NCBI GenBank assembly: GCA_017516785.1
Contig: JAFXAV010000023.1
Location: 1-55,734 of the forward strand
Origin: Oscillospiraceae bacterium
GTDB lineage: Bacteria; Bacillota_A; Clostridia; Oscillospirales; Oscillospiraceae
DNA: 55,734 nt
Direction: 5' to 3'
A program made the translations under genes and the position numbers. The notes beneath the pieces were generated by a model. It was not told the origin of the DNA. It saw only the letters and a list, made by a program, of their open reading frames with translations, and made no database searches. Shown here piece by piece: positions 38,910-47,312 of this stretch. Numbering within the stretch: the first letter of the stretch is position 1; each line of letters starts with the position of its first letter.

Positions 38910-41144
38910 TTATGAAATCATTTTCAGAATCTGTAAAAGCCTTTGTCCCGTGCGGATGTTATAGTTGGCGCTGGCGTATACACCGTTTCCATCTTTATCC
39001 AATACCACAGCAAGAGGCAAACGTGCATCGCCGATTCCCATTAATGCCTGAACCTGATAGTGCTTTGAATGTTCGTACTTTCCGGGAATGCAACCGGGAA
39101 TTGACATCATTACATCCCTTAAAGTCTGATTATCGCCATCCCGAGCAAGCAGTCGAACAGGCCATCCACCCTGATTATAGCCATCCTTCAGTTCCAGAAG
39201 CTCCAGCAGCAGATGCTCCGTCGGCTCTGCACCGGGTTCCAGAAAAATCATCAGGGATGGTTTATCTGCGGTATCCGACAGCAGGACAGACTTCAGCTTC
39301 TCCCTCGTCTGATCCGGCAGAATCAAAGCCTCCACTTCCCTGTCTTCCGTCAGCAAAAACCGCTTCACAACCGCACTGACCGTACCGTCAATCTGCCGGC
39401 GGGAGGTTGTGAGGGTGTAGCTTCCTGCAGATATATACTCCTGCAGATTCACCTTTCGGTACGCCCCATTTTTCCATCGGGACAAACTGCAGTTTTCACC
39501 GGGTCGCAGTTCTTCATCACAGCTGACTGACAGCTTCACAGTGTTCTCCTGCAGTCTTTGCAGGACGGTCGGAATTCCAACTGCCCGGCAAATATACACC
39601 GCCAGAATCTCCCATTCCGATTCGGGGCACACTCCATGGCGCACATATTCCAGTGCATTGCCCCGACGGTCTGTCAGACCATATTCCGGAAGCTTTTGAA
39701 GATGCTCTTCCATCCAGCTCAACACATCATCCTCAGCCAGGAATTCATAATCCGCAAAATACTTCTGTAATCCCAGGCGTACCGGCTGGAGCATTTCAAA
39801 CTCCACTCTCGGTGCCAGAATCTCAGTCCTCCAAATATCTTCAGGATACTGATTTTTATACGGAAGAGCAGCTTTCAGGCAATCCTCAAGGGTATCGCAG
39901 CTCACATCGTAAAAATCCTTTTCCGCCAAAGTGGACAGAAGCATTTCCTTGTCCTCCTGCAGATATCCCTTCAGATTTCTGAATTCTTCAATTTCTGTCT
40001 GAGGGTTCTGATGGGTACTTCTGATTTCATCGCAATGATGAAGTCTGACAATGTGATCCTGATCTTCAGGAACATAAGGCGGCAGTTTTTCATCTGGCGG
40101 TATCAGTTCCCAATGGTCCGTCCATTCTGCGGCAAGAGGATCAAAACCGTCTTCCCAGATAAGCGCCACTTCCCTTTCAGACCGGAGACCCACAAGCTTT
40201 TCAATTAATCTGCCGTCAAAATACGAAGATACGATCAGGCTTCCGATGCCGAACTCATATGCGGCGCAGCCATTTTCGTCGGTTCTCTCAGTGTGCAGTG
40301 TTGCGAGGCGGCTTTCGTTGATGATCTGAAAGCTGACCGGAACACCGGGAACAGGGTGATTCCCTTTCTTTACCGCCACTTTCAGCATCGCTGTATCTGC
40401 ATAGCGGGATGTGGAATTCTCCACACGATAACCGATTTCAGATTCAAAATCCGGTACCCGGCTTCGCACCAGCAAGGCTCTCGATGCAGCGGAATCAAAC
40501 CATCCTCTGTCCGATACCGATTCCGGTTCGCAGGCGCCCATATGGTGCCACTGCCCATCTGCCCAGAATTCTACCCATGCATGATTGTCATCGCAGTGAG
40601 ACCAGAAGGGCACATAAACCTGCCGGGCAGGGATTCCCACAGCGCGAAGGGCACATACCAGCAATGTAGATTCCTCGCCACAGCGGCCTCTTGTCCGGTT
40701 GACCATGCCAAAGGGCCCAATGGTGCGGTCATCGGTCGACATATAGGTTGCCCGCTCGCAGCACCAGAAGTTTACTTCCAGAGCAGCCTCCACTATGGAT
40801 TTTCCCTGAACCCTGCTGCGAAGCTGCTCATAGAGCCACATGCGGCTGCCGTCCAGAAATTCATTGTTCACTCTCGGCGGCAGCACATAATCATAAAACA
40901 ATTCTTCCGGCACACTTTCAGCATAGGAAATTTCATTTTCTGCTCTGATGGATGCCCGGACATATTCCAGTATCCGCTCCGGTAAAGCAGAAGGCAAATC
41001 GTGGCAGTCAAGGCCTGCATAGATGATTTTGAGCAGCTTTTGCTCTTTCTCGGTCAATATCAACTGATCCATTTCCAGCGCAAGAAGCGGAAACTCTTTT
41101 CGTATGTGATTCCATCTCTTTTCGGATCCTTCCATATGACTCAT
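38910..41144 (-). CDS. Multidomain transglutaminase-fold protein
   Basis: 744 aa, no signal peptide. An N-terminal helical part (to about 130) is followed by a transglutaminase core: Cys155 in TRGRCGEESTLL, His188 in DDNHAWVEFW and an acidic residue in MGACEPE, giving a plausible Cys-His-acid triad. An Ig/CNA-like segment spans about 245-320 (AVKKGNHPVPGVPVSFQI). A second transglutaminase-like stretch lies in the C-terminal half (HGVCPESEWEILAVYICRA), apparently without its own NHAW. The last ~100 residues look thioredoxin-like (LPLAVVLDKDGNGVYASA). It starts in the stop of the fucosidase gene (ATGA) with GGAGG 7 bases upstream, so they are coupled. It may be a protease or amidase acting with the fucosidase on glycoprotein (inference). 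Confidence 0.82.
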   Translation of the reverse strand: MSHMEGSEKRWNHIRKEFPLLALEMDQLILTEKEQKLLKIIYAGLDCHDLPSALPERILEYVRASIRAENEISYAESVPEELFYDYVLPPRVNNEFLDGSRMWLYEQLRSRVQGKSIVEAALEVNFWCCERATYMSTDDRTIGPFGMVNRTRGRCGEESTLLVCALRAVGIPARQVYVPFWSHCDDNHAWVEFWADGQWHHMGACEPESVSDRGWFDSAASRALLVRSRVPDFESEIGYRVENSTSRYADTAMLKVAVKKGNHPVPGVPVSFQIINESRLATLHTERTDENGCAAYEFGIGSLIVSSYFDGRLIEKLVGLRSEREVALIWEDGFDPLAAEWTDHWELIPPDEKLPPYVPEDQDHIVRLHHCDEIRSTHQNPQTEIEEFRNLKGYLQEDKEMLLSTLAEKDFYDVSCDTLEDCLKAALPYKNQYPEDIWRTEILAPRVEFEMLQPVRLGLQKYFADYEFLAEDDVLSWMEEHLQKLPEYGLTDRRGNALEYVRHGVCPESEWEILAVYICRAVGIPTVLQRLQENTVKLSVSCDEELRPGENCSLSRWKNGAYRKVNLQEYISAGSYTLTTSRRQIDGTVSAVVKRFLLTEDREVEALILPDQTREKLKSVLLSDTADKPSLMIFLEPGAEPTEHLLLELLELKDGYNQGGWPVRLLARDGDNQTLRDVMMSIPGCIPGKYEHSKHYQVQALMGIGDARLPLAVVLDKDGNGVYASANYNIRTGQRLLQILKMIS

Positions 41145-42457
41145 TGCGCATCCTCCCGCAGTACCACTTCAATGACCGTATCGATTTCATCAGGAAGATT
41201 GGGATCCGGACCCAAATCCGCAAAGACAATCTCCGGATAATCGCTGTGGACCCAGCTTGTGGAAATCCGAATCTCCGCGCCAGTGGCAAGATACCGGATG
41301 GATTTGATCTGATCCCCGCGAATTCCCAGCAATGGCAGAGGACCCAGGGCATTTTCGTAAACATGGAAATACAGGTGATTGCCCTTGCGGGTCAGGCGGC
41401 CGTAGTCCGGTTTTTCGATTCCTGCCTTGCCACAGCCGTAGATGCTGACGCTGTTTTTTGCCATCCAGTTTCCGATGATTTCCAACCGCTCCATGGATTC
41501 AGGCGGAATATTACCCCTGGCATCGGGTCCCACATTGAGTAGCATATTGCCGCCCTTAGAGACACATTCAACGAGCTTTTTGATCAGCATAGGCGCAGGC
41601 TTGAAAAATTTGTCCACGGCGTGATATCCCCAGTTCCGGTTCATGGTCACGCAGGCTTCCCATACAAGATCTTTCCCTTCCGCATCCTGAATTCCGCTGG
41701 GCGGAATCATCTGCTCGGGACTTACAAAGTCACCGTGGTAAGGTGTGGGGCGGCACTCCGCCAGGGAACCGTAACCCTCGCCGCTGACTTCCAGACGGTT
41801 GTCGATAATGACATCCGGCTGAAGTGTGCGAACCATGGTCACAAGCTCCGAAGCCTTCCAGGACTCACCCCTCATTTTTCCGTAGGCAAAATCAAACCAC
41901 AGGATATCGATCTTTCCGTAATTTGTACATAGCTCCCGTACCTGACTGTGCATATACTCCAGGTACCGGTCAAAATTCCGGTTTTCGTTACTGTATGCTG
42001 GGTTATTTCTCATGGGATGATTGTCATCGCCATAATGGGGGTAATCCGGATGATGCCAGTCAAGAAGCGAATAATATAGGCCCACTTTCAGACCTTCCGC
42101 CCGGACTGCCGCCACAAAATCCGCCACAATATCCCGGCCAAGTTTCGTGTTGGTGGACTTGAAGTCAGTGTATGCACTGTCAAAAAGGCAGAAGCCATCA
42201 TGGTGTTTGGCGGTGAGAATCACATACTGCATACCCGCCTTTTTGGCTGCTTTCGCCCACTTGACAGGATCATAATCCACAGGATCGAATTCATCAAAGT
42301 AAGGCAGATACTGCTGCTCCGGCATCTGTTCAAAGCTTCTCACCCACTCGCCCCGGGCAGGGATGGCATAAAGACCCCAGTGAATGAACATACCGAATCT
42401 TGCTTCCCGGTACCACTGCATCCGCTTTTCGTATTCCTCCCGGCAAAACTGATACAT
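41141..42457 (-). CDS. GH29 alpha-L-fucosidase
   Basis: 438 aa. The barrel carries RFGMFIHWGLYAIPA, ILTAKHHDGFCLFDS and the nucleophile Asp189 in DILWFDFAYGK. It removes alpha-linked L-fucose from glycans, and the GH29 family acts with retention. No signal peptide follows the chosen start at 42457 (GGAGG 7 bases upstream), so it probably acts in the cytoplasm on imported oligosaccharide. It is translationally coupled to the transglutaminase-fold protein. No transporter or fucose catabolism gene is adjacent. Confidence 0.93.
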   Translation of the reverse strand: MYQFCREEYEKRMQWYREARFGMFIHWGLYAIPARGEWVRSFEQMPEQQYLPYFDEFDPVDYDPVKWAKAAKKAGMQYVILTAKHHDGFCLFDSAYTDFKSTNTKLGRDIVADFVAAVRAEGLKVGLYYSLLDWHHPDYPHYGDDNHPMRNNPAYSNENRNFDRYLEYMHSQVRELCTNYGKIDILWFDFAYGKMRGESWKASELVTMVRTLQPDVIIDNRLEVSGEGYGSLAECRPTPYHGDFVSPEQMIPPSGIQDAEGKDLVWEACVTMNRNWGYHAVDKFFKPAPMLIKKLVECVSKGGNMLLNVGPDARGNIPPESMERLEIIGNWMAKNSVSIYGCGKAGIEKPDYGRLTRKGNHLYFHVYENALGPLPLLGIRGDQIKSIRYLATGAEIRISTSWVHSDYPEIVFADLGPDPNLPDEIDTVIEVVLREDAQ

Positions 42458-42485
42458 AAACCTTCCTCCCCTCACATTTGTGTTT

Positions 42486-42514
42486 ATTTTACCAGCGATG
42501 GAGAAAGACTTCAA
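42486..42514 (-). promoter_or_regulatory. Promoter of the fucosidase-transglutaminase operon
   Basis: On the minus strand, TTGAAG (42514-42509), a 17-base spacer and TAAAAT (42491-42486), preceded by TGG. Confidence 0.65.
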
Positions 42515-42601
42515 CGATTCAGAAGAAAGATTTCAAATTTTCGACGAATTTTGTTTGCAGTTCATTCACGGTCTGTACAAATTCTCCCGATAGGATAATA
42601 C

Positions 42602-42650
42602 CATAAGGTAAGCGGAAGCCGTGAGCCGCACCTTATGTTTTCTCTTTTCT
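42602..42650 (+). terminator. Orphan plus-strand terminator-like hairpin
   Basis: CATAAGGT and ACCTTATG (about 42602-42637) with an inner GCGG/CCGC pairing are followed by TTTTCTCTTTT. No plus-strand gene ends upstream, because the fucosidase reads the other way. Confidence 0.5.
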
Positions 42651-42671
42651 ATCTCTCTTCTTTCTAATCGG

Positions 42672-42700
42672 AAAAGGCCACCCGAAAGGGTGGCCTTTTT
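42672..42700. terminator. Terminator of the DUF212 gene
   Basis: AAAAGGCCACCC and GGGTGGCCTTTTT pair with a GAAA loop. It works on the minus strand for the gene ending at 42703. Confidence 0.85.
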
Positions 42701-42702
42701 CG

Positions 42703-43167
42703 TTATGCATACATGGTAAAATACATCCAAAGCGCGTTGAGAATGCCAAGAAGAATACCTGCGCCCACCTGAACCGGGGAATGACCCACAAACTCCTTCA
42801 GCTTCACTTCAGGAAGCTGGTCTTTGTAGAGTGTCTCAAAAGTCTTCACAATTTCATTGATCACAACAGCCTGCTTGCCGGTTTCCAGGCGTACTCCCAT
42901 GGCATCGTGGCAAACAATGATGGCAAGCAGCGCGCTGATGGCAAATTCGAAGGAACCGAAACCATTTATCAGCGCGGTAACGGTTGCAACAGATGCAACG
43001 GTGGCGGAATGACCGCTGGGCATACCGCCGTCACCAAAAAGCCGCTCAATGCTCCACTGCTTTGTAAGGCAGGCGTTGATGATGACCTTCAGCACCTGAG
43101 CCATCGCCCAGGAAGTTAAGCCAATTACAAAATAGGGATTGGAAATAAGTTCAAAAAACCAATTCAT
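42703..43167 (-). CDS. Divergent PAP2 family protein (DUF212, YuiD-like)
   Basis: 154-aa membrane protein with four hydrophobic segments. It has the DUF212 signature GDGGMPSGHSATVASVAT (the PSGH of PAP2 phosphatases) and AIIVCHDAMGVRLETGKQA, then FVGHSPVQVGAGILLG near the C-terminus. The His and Arg residues of a PAP2 active site are present in reordered form. The function in bacteria is not established; lipid or polyprenyl phosphate dephosphorylation is a guess. Confidence 0.92.
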   Translation of the reverse strand: MNWFFELISNPYFVIGLTSWAMAQVLKVIINACLTKQWSIERLFGDGGMPSGHSATVASVATVTALINGFGSFEFAISALLAIIVCHDAMGVRLETGKQAVVINEIVKTFETLYKDQLPEVKLKEFVGHSPVQVGAGILLGILNALWMYFTMYA

Positions 43168-43202
43168 AGATGCGTTCTCCCCTGATTCATTCGATTTTGC
43201 TT

Positions 43203-43231
43203 ATTATACTACAAATATTCCAATAATGAAA
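43203..43231 (-). promoter_or_regulatory. Promoter of the DUF212 gene
   Basis: On the minus strand, TTTCAT (43231-43226), a 17-base spacer and TATAAT (43208-43203). Confidence 0.65.
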
Positions 43232-43284
43232 CAGGGAAAAACATTTTTAAGAAAATCGATGCATTTTTCCTTCTCCAATATTTC

Positions 43285-43313
43285 TTGTGACCATTGCAAG
43301 GATGTGATATAAT
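43285..43313 (+). promoter_or_regulatory. Promoter of the flavoprotein-flavin reductase operon
   Basis: TTGTGA (43285-43290), a 17-base spacer and TATAAT (43308-43313). Confidence 0.75.
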
Positions 43314-43340
43314 GAAGCAAACATACCAGGAGGTAACACA

Positions 43341-43958
43341 ATGAAGGTTCTAATTCTCAACGGCAGTCCCCGAAAGGGCGGCAATACATCCATCGCACTT
43401 CAGGAAATGGAGCAGATTTTTGCTCAGGAAGGCATCGAAGTCGAAACTTTCCAGGTCGGCACCCAGAATATCCGCGGCTGTATCGCCTGCGGCGCCTGCT
43501 TCAAAACCGGAAAATGCGCTTTTGACGATGCTGTCAATGAACTGTCCCCTAAATTTGAGGAAGCCGACGGTCTGGTCATCGCAAGTCCCGTCTATTATGC
43601 TTCCGCCAATGCCACCCTCATCGCTCTGCTGGACCGGCTGTTCTACAGCACCCATTTCCCCAAGGCCATGAAAGTGGGCGCCAGTGTGGCAGTTGCCCGC
43701 CGCGGCGGTTGCTCTGCAACCTTTGACGAGCTGAACAAGTACTTCACCATCAGCGGCATGCCCGTGGCCTCCAGCCAGTACTGGAACAGTGTCCATGGGG
43801 CTGCACCCGGTCAGGCCAAAGAAGATGCCGAAGGTCTTCAGACCATGCGTGCCCTGGCCCGGAATATGGCATTCCTGATGAAATCCATCGCTCTCGGCAA
43901 GGAAAAGTACGGACTTCCCGAGAAAGAGGCACCCCAGCGCACCAGCTTTATCAGATAA
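43341..43958 (+). CDS. Isf-like NADPH-dependent FMN reductase / iron-sulfur flavoprotein
   Basis: 205 aa, flavodoxin-like fold. MKVLILNGSPRKGGNTS forms the FMN phosphate loop, and LVIASPVYYASANATL contacts the flavin. Near residue 50, GCIACGACFKTGKC gives a compact CxxCxxCx5C spacing, the same as the [4Fe-4S] motif of iron-sulfur flavoprotein (Isf) from methanogens and clostridia. Many relatives lack one or more of these cysteines. It probably transfers electrons between ferredoxin-like partners and flavin or reduces oxygen or quinones; the exact role is unknown. It is followed by a flavin reductase gene after 12 bases. Confidence 0.87.
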   Translation: MKVLILNGSPRKGGNTSIALQEMEQIFAQEGIEVETFQVGTQNIRGCIACGACFKTGKCAFDDAVNELSPKFEEADGLVIASPVYYASANATLIALLDRLFYSTHFPKAMKVGASVAVARRGGCSATFDELNKYFTISGMPVASSQYWNSVHGAAPGQAKEDAEGLQTMRALARNMAFLMKSIALGKEKYGLPEKEAPQRTSFIR

Positions 43959-43970
43959 AGGAGAAGCACA

Positions 43971-44531
43971 ATGAGAAAGAATTTCGGCGCAAAACCCATC
44001 TGCTACCCCCAGCCTGTGTTTATCGTTGGCACCTATAACGAAGACGGCACCCCCAACGCCATGAATGCTGCCTGGGGCGGCATCAGCGAGGGCAATGAAG
44101 TTTCCATCTGTGTCAGCGAAACCCACAAGACCACCGCTAATTTCCTTGCCAAAAAGGCCTTCACCGTCAGCATGGCCACCGCTGAACAGATGATCCCCTG
44201 CGACTATGTGGGCATTGCCTCTGGCAACAAGGTTGCTGACAAATTTGCTAAGACCGGCTGGCATGCCACCAAATCCGAATTTGTGGATGCTCCCCTGATT
44301 GATGAACTGCCCATGGCTATGGAATGCCGCCTGATTTCCTATGACGAGGAAACCTGCCGCCTGGTGGGTGAAATCGTCAACGTCAGCGCTGACGAGAGCG
44401 TTCTGGGTGAAAACGGCAAGGTGGATCCTGCCAAGCTGCGCCCCCTCACCTTCGATCCCATGAACAATGCATACCTGGTTCTGGGCGAAAAGGTGGGCAA
44501 CGCCTTCCGTGACGGCGCACAGATTAAGTAA
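43971..44531 (+). CDS. Flavin reductase family protein
   Basis: 186 aa, FMN-binding split barrel. PQPVFIVGTYNEDGTPNAMN and AWGGISEGNEVSICVSETHK form the flavin site, with FTVSMATAEQM later. The ending MNNAYLVLGEKVGNAFRDG is common in this group. It lies just downstream of the Isf-like flavoprotein and the two probably share electrons. AGGAG lies 7 bases before the ATG. Similar in family to, but not closely like, the protein at 36672. Confidence 0.92.
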   Translation: MRKNFGAKPICYPQPVFIVGTYNEDGTPNAMNAAWGGISEGNEVSICVSETHKTTANFLAKKAFTVSMATAEQMIPCDYVGIASGNKVADKFAKTGWHATKSEFVDAPLIDELPMAMECRLISYDEETCRLVGEIVNVSADESVLGENGKVDPAKLRPLTFDPMNNAYLVLGEKVGNAFRDGAQIK

Positions 44532-44607
44532 ATATATTTACTAAATCAAATTCATGCAGCGGAACCCAGACAGCAGACTGTTACAATTTTTGAAAAATGA
44601 ATGAAAA

Positions 44608-44642
44608 ACTACCCTGGGAAAAATTCCAGGGTAGTACTTTTT
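44608..44642. terminator. Terminator between flavin reductase and MATE genes
   Basis: ACTACCCTGG (44608-44617) and CCAGGGTAGT (44626-44635) are followed by ACTTTTT. It separates convergent genes. Confidence 0.85.
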
Positions 44643-46026
44643 ATCGTCTCTCTTCCAGCGGATTCCATCTTCCGCTGAGGTAGGTAATCAGAAACAGGAA
44701 GAACAGCAGCATATTGTGGGCGATCATACAAGCCCAGGCGGAGATCAGGCCATATCCAAGAAGCTGGGTGCAGACAAACGTGCCAATGATTCGGACGCCC
44801 CACATACCGATGATGTTGAACACGAAAGGACTTTTCGTTTTGCCGACACCCTGCATCATGCCCTCCACGATGATGGACACACCGTAGAAAGGCTCGGAAA
44901 GAGCCACCATGCGAAGCACAGCAGTGCCAAGTCCAATGACCTCGGCAGATTCGGAGAAAATGCCCATCAGGACAGGGGCCGCCAGGAACAACGTGCCGCC
45001 TGAGAAAATCATCAGCACCACTTCAATGGGCAGGAACATGGAGGAAAGCTCCTTCATCCTCTTGTTATCCCTGGCACCGTAGGCATTGCCCGCCAGAGTG
45101 GCGGCAGCGGTCTGCATACCGTAACCGGGAATGTAGAAAGCGGATTCCACCGTATTGGCGATGGTGTGGGCAGCGGTGGCCACATCGCCCAGGCTGTTGA
45201 CCATGGAGGCGAAAGCCACATAGCCAAGGGATGTTCCGAACCGCTGGAGCATATTGGGAATGGCCACTTTCAGACAGGGTTTCAGAATCTGCAAATCCGG
45301 CTTCAGGCTATGTCCCCTGGGAGAGATTGCAGGATGCCGCCACAGGGCACCGGTAATCAGGATGCCGCCAACCGCAAAGCCGATGGCACTGGCAACCGCC
45401 GCACCTACGACGCCCCAGCCTGCGCCGATCATGGTAAATTCCAGACCGAACAAATACATCTGCCGGGTGGGATAGATCAGCAGGAAGTTCAGCACCACGT
45501 TAATCACATTTACCACGACACCGATCTTCATGGGTGTTTTGGTATCTCCCGCCGCCCGCAGCACTGTGCCGAAAATGGTGATGGCAGTACGGAAAAGCAT
45601 GGGCGTGTAGAGAATGAAGAAATAAGCCGTTGCCAGATCCCGGATGGAACCGTCAACCTGCATCCAAACTGGAATCTGCTCACTGAGTCCCAGGGTCAGC
45701 GCCGTGAACAGTGTACCCATAATGATAGTCACCATCACGGCCTGGGCGGACGCTCTTCTGGCATTTTCCTGGTCCCCTGCTCCGTGAGCCTTGGCAATAT
45801 AGGCCAGGAATCCGATACCCAGCGCCGAGGTGGAGCTGCCGAAGAGCCAGTTGACCGTTGTAGTGGAACCGACGGCGGCTGTTGCCTGGGTACCCAGTGT
45901 GCCCACCATGGCAGTATCGATATACTGCACAGCCGTCATCATCAACTGTTCCAGCATCGTCGGCCAGGCAAGGCTCATGATGATGCCGATCATGGCCATA
46001 TTCAATTTTCTCTCTTTATGAGCCAT
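44641..46026 (-). CDS. MATE family efflux transporter
   Basis: 461 aa with about twelve hydrophobic segments. MSLAWPTMLEQLMMTAVQYIDTAMVG is the MATE opening (read as LAWPTMLEQLMM and QYIDTAMVG), with the repeated half beginning CLKVAIPNMLQRFGTSLGY. It exports drugs or metabolites using a Na+ or H+ gradient. The second-half acidic residues are not clear enough to choose the ion. It has its own consensus promoter (46057-46085), and GAGGTG precedes the ATG. Confidence 0.93.
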   Translation of the reverse strand: MAHKERKLNMAMIGIIMSLAWPTMLEQLMMTAVQYIDTAMVGTLGTQATAAVGSTTTVNWLFGSSTSALGIGFLAYIAKAHGAGDQENARRASAQAVMVTIIMGTLFTALTLGLSEQIPVWMQVDGSIRDLATAYFFILYTPMLFRTAITIFGTVLRAAGDTKTPMKIGVVVNVINVVLNFLLIYPTRQMYLFGLEFTMIGAGWGVVGAAVASAIGFAVGGILITGALWRHPAISPRGHSLKPDLQILKPCLKVAIPNMLQRFGTSLGYVAFASMVNSLGDVATAAHTIANTVESAFYIPGYGMQTAAATLAGNAYGARDNKRMKELSSMFLPIEVVLMIFSGGTLFLAAPVLMGIFSESAEVIGLGTAVLRMVALSEPFYGVSIIVEGMMQGVGKTKSPFVFNIIGMWGVRIIGTFVCTQLLGYGLISAWACMIAHNMLLFFLFLITYLSGRWNPLEERR

Positions 46027-46056
46027 GATAGCACCTCACTCATTTATTACCGTTGA

Positions 46057-46085
46057 ATTATAGCAAATGCCGCATCTGTTGTAAA
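46057..46085 (-). promoter_or_regulatory. Promoter of the MATE gene
   Basis: On the minus strand, TTTACA (46085-46080), a 17-base spacer and TATAAT (46062-46057). Confidence 0.82.
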
Positions 46086-46109
46086 GATTCCCAAAACATA
46101 AATCCATAG

Positions 46110-46138
46110 TTGTGTTTCTGTGTAAAGAGAAGTATAAT
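46110..46138 (+). promoter_or_regulatory. Promoter of the Fe-S aldo/keto reductase gene
   Basis: TTGTGT (46110-46115), a 17-base spacer and TATAAT (46133-46138). Confidence 0.75.
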
Positions 46139-46170
46139 ATATTCAAATACAGAAACGGAGGATTGGTTTT

Positions 46171-47181
46171 ATGGAATACAGAATTTTGGGTAAAACCGGA
46201 CTGAATGTCTCCCGGATGGGTTTCGGCGGCATTCCCATTCAGCGCATTGATGCAGCGGGTACAAAAGAACTGATGCACCGGCTGGTGGAAGCCGGTATCA
46301 ACTACATCGATTCTGCCCGGGGCTACACTGTCAGCGAGCAGTACTTAGGCTACGCCCTGGAAGGTATCCGGGACAAGTTTGTTCTTGCCACCAAGTCCAT
46401 GTCCCGCACCAAGGAAGCCATGGCAAAGGATATTGACATCAGTCTCGGCAATTTCCGTACCGATTACATTGACCTTTATCAGGTTCACAATCCCACTCTG
46501 GCTGACCTGGATACCGTTTCCGCTCCCGGCGGCGCTGTGGAAGCTATGTTGGAAGCCAAGGCAGCAGGAAAAATCGGACATCTGGGTGTTACCGTCCATT
46601 CTGCCACCACTTTCGAAAAAGCTCTGGAACTTCCCTGGGTGGAGACCATCATGTTCCCCTACAATATTGTGGAAACTCAGGGCGAGGAACTGATGCGTCA
46701 GTGCCACGAAAAGAACATCGGCTTCATCTGCATGAAGCCTCTGGCAGGCGGCGCCATTGAATACCCTGCTCTTGCCATGCGCTTTGTGGCTGCCAACGAA
46801 AACGTGGATGTTGTCATCCCCGGTATGGCAGAACCCAAGGAGCTTGAGCAGAATCTGGAAGCCATCAATAACAAGGCTCCCTTTACCGCCGAAGACCTAG
46901 CCAAGATGCAGGAAATCCGCGATGTCCTCGGCACTCAGTTCTGCCGCCGCTGCGGCTACTGCGCCCCCTGCGCCGCAGGCATCAATATTCCCGGCATCTT
47001 TGTTCTGGAAGGCTATCTGAAACGCTATGGCCTGCAGGACTGGGCCATGGGCCGCTACAATGCTCTGCCTGCCAAGGCAAGCGATTGCATCCAGTGCGGC
47101 ATCTGTGAATCCCGCTGCCCCTATCAGCTGCCCATCCGCGAAAAAATGAAACAGCTGGCAAAAGATTTTGAAGAACGTTGA
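46171..47181 (+). CDS. Aldo/keto reductase with C-terminal 4Fe-4S domain
   Basis: 336 aa. The N-terminal ~265 residues are an aldo/keto reductase barrel: MEYRILGKTGLNVSRMGFGG, Asp and Tyr in NYIDSARGYTVSEQYLG, Lys in VLATKS and His in LYQVHNP. The last ~70 residues form a ferredoxin-type domain with CRRCGYCAPC and CIQCGICESRCPYQLPI. Such fusions are common in anaerobes and suggest electron exchange with ferredoxin. The substrate is unknown. GGAGG lies upstream of the ATG. Confidence 0.92.
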   Translation: MEYRILGKTGLNVSRMGFGGIPIQRIDAAGTKELMHRLVEAGINYIDSARGYTVSEQYLGYALEGIRDKFVLATKSMSRTKEAMAKDIDISLGNFRTDYIDLYQVHNPTLADLDTVSAPGGAVEAMLEAKAAGKIGHLGVTVHSATTFEKALELPWVETIMFPYNIVETQGEELMRQCHEKNIGFICMKPLAGGAIEYPALAMRFVAANENVDVVIPGMAEPKELEQNLEAINNKAPFTAEDLAKMQEIRDVLGTQFCRRCGYCAPCAAGINIPGIFVLEGYLKRYGLQDWAMGRYNALPAKASDCIQCGICESRCPYQLPIREKMKQLAKDFEER

Positions 47182-47312
47182 TTTCTGTAACAGTAAACAG
47201 GAAGCTGCCGAAAAGCAGTTTCCTGTTTTTTCCTTTTTTCCAATATTTGGTCTTTCCTTTTTTTGGTATTTGTGCTATGATAACGGTAATGATTTAGCAA
47301 AGGAGAATACCT

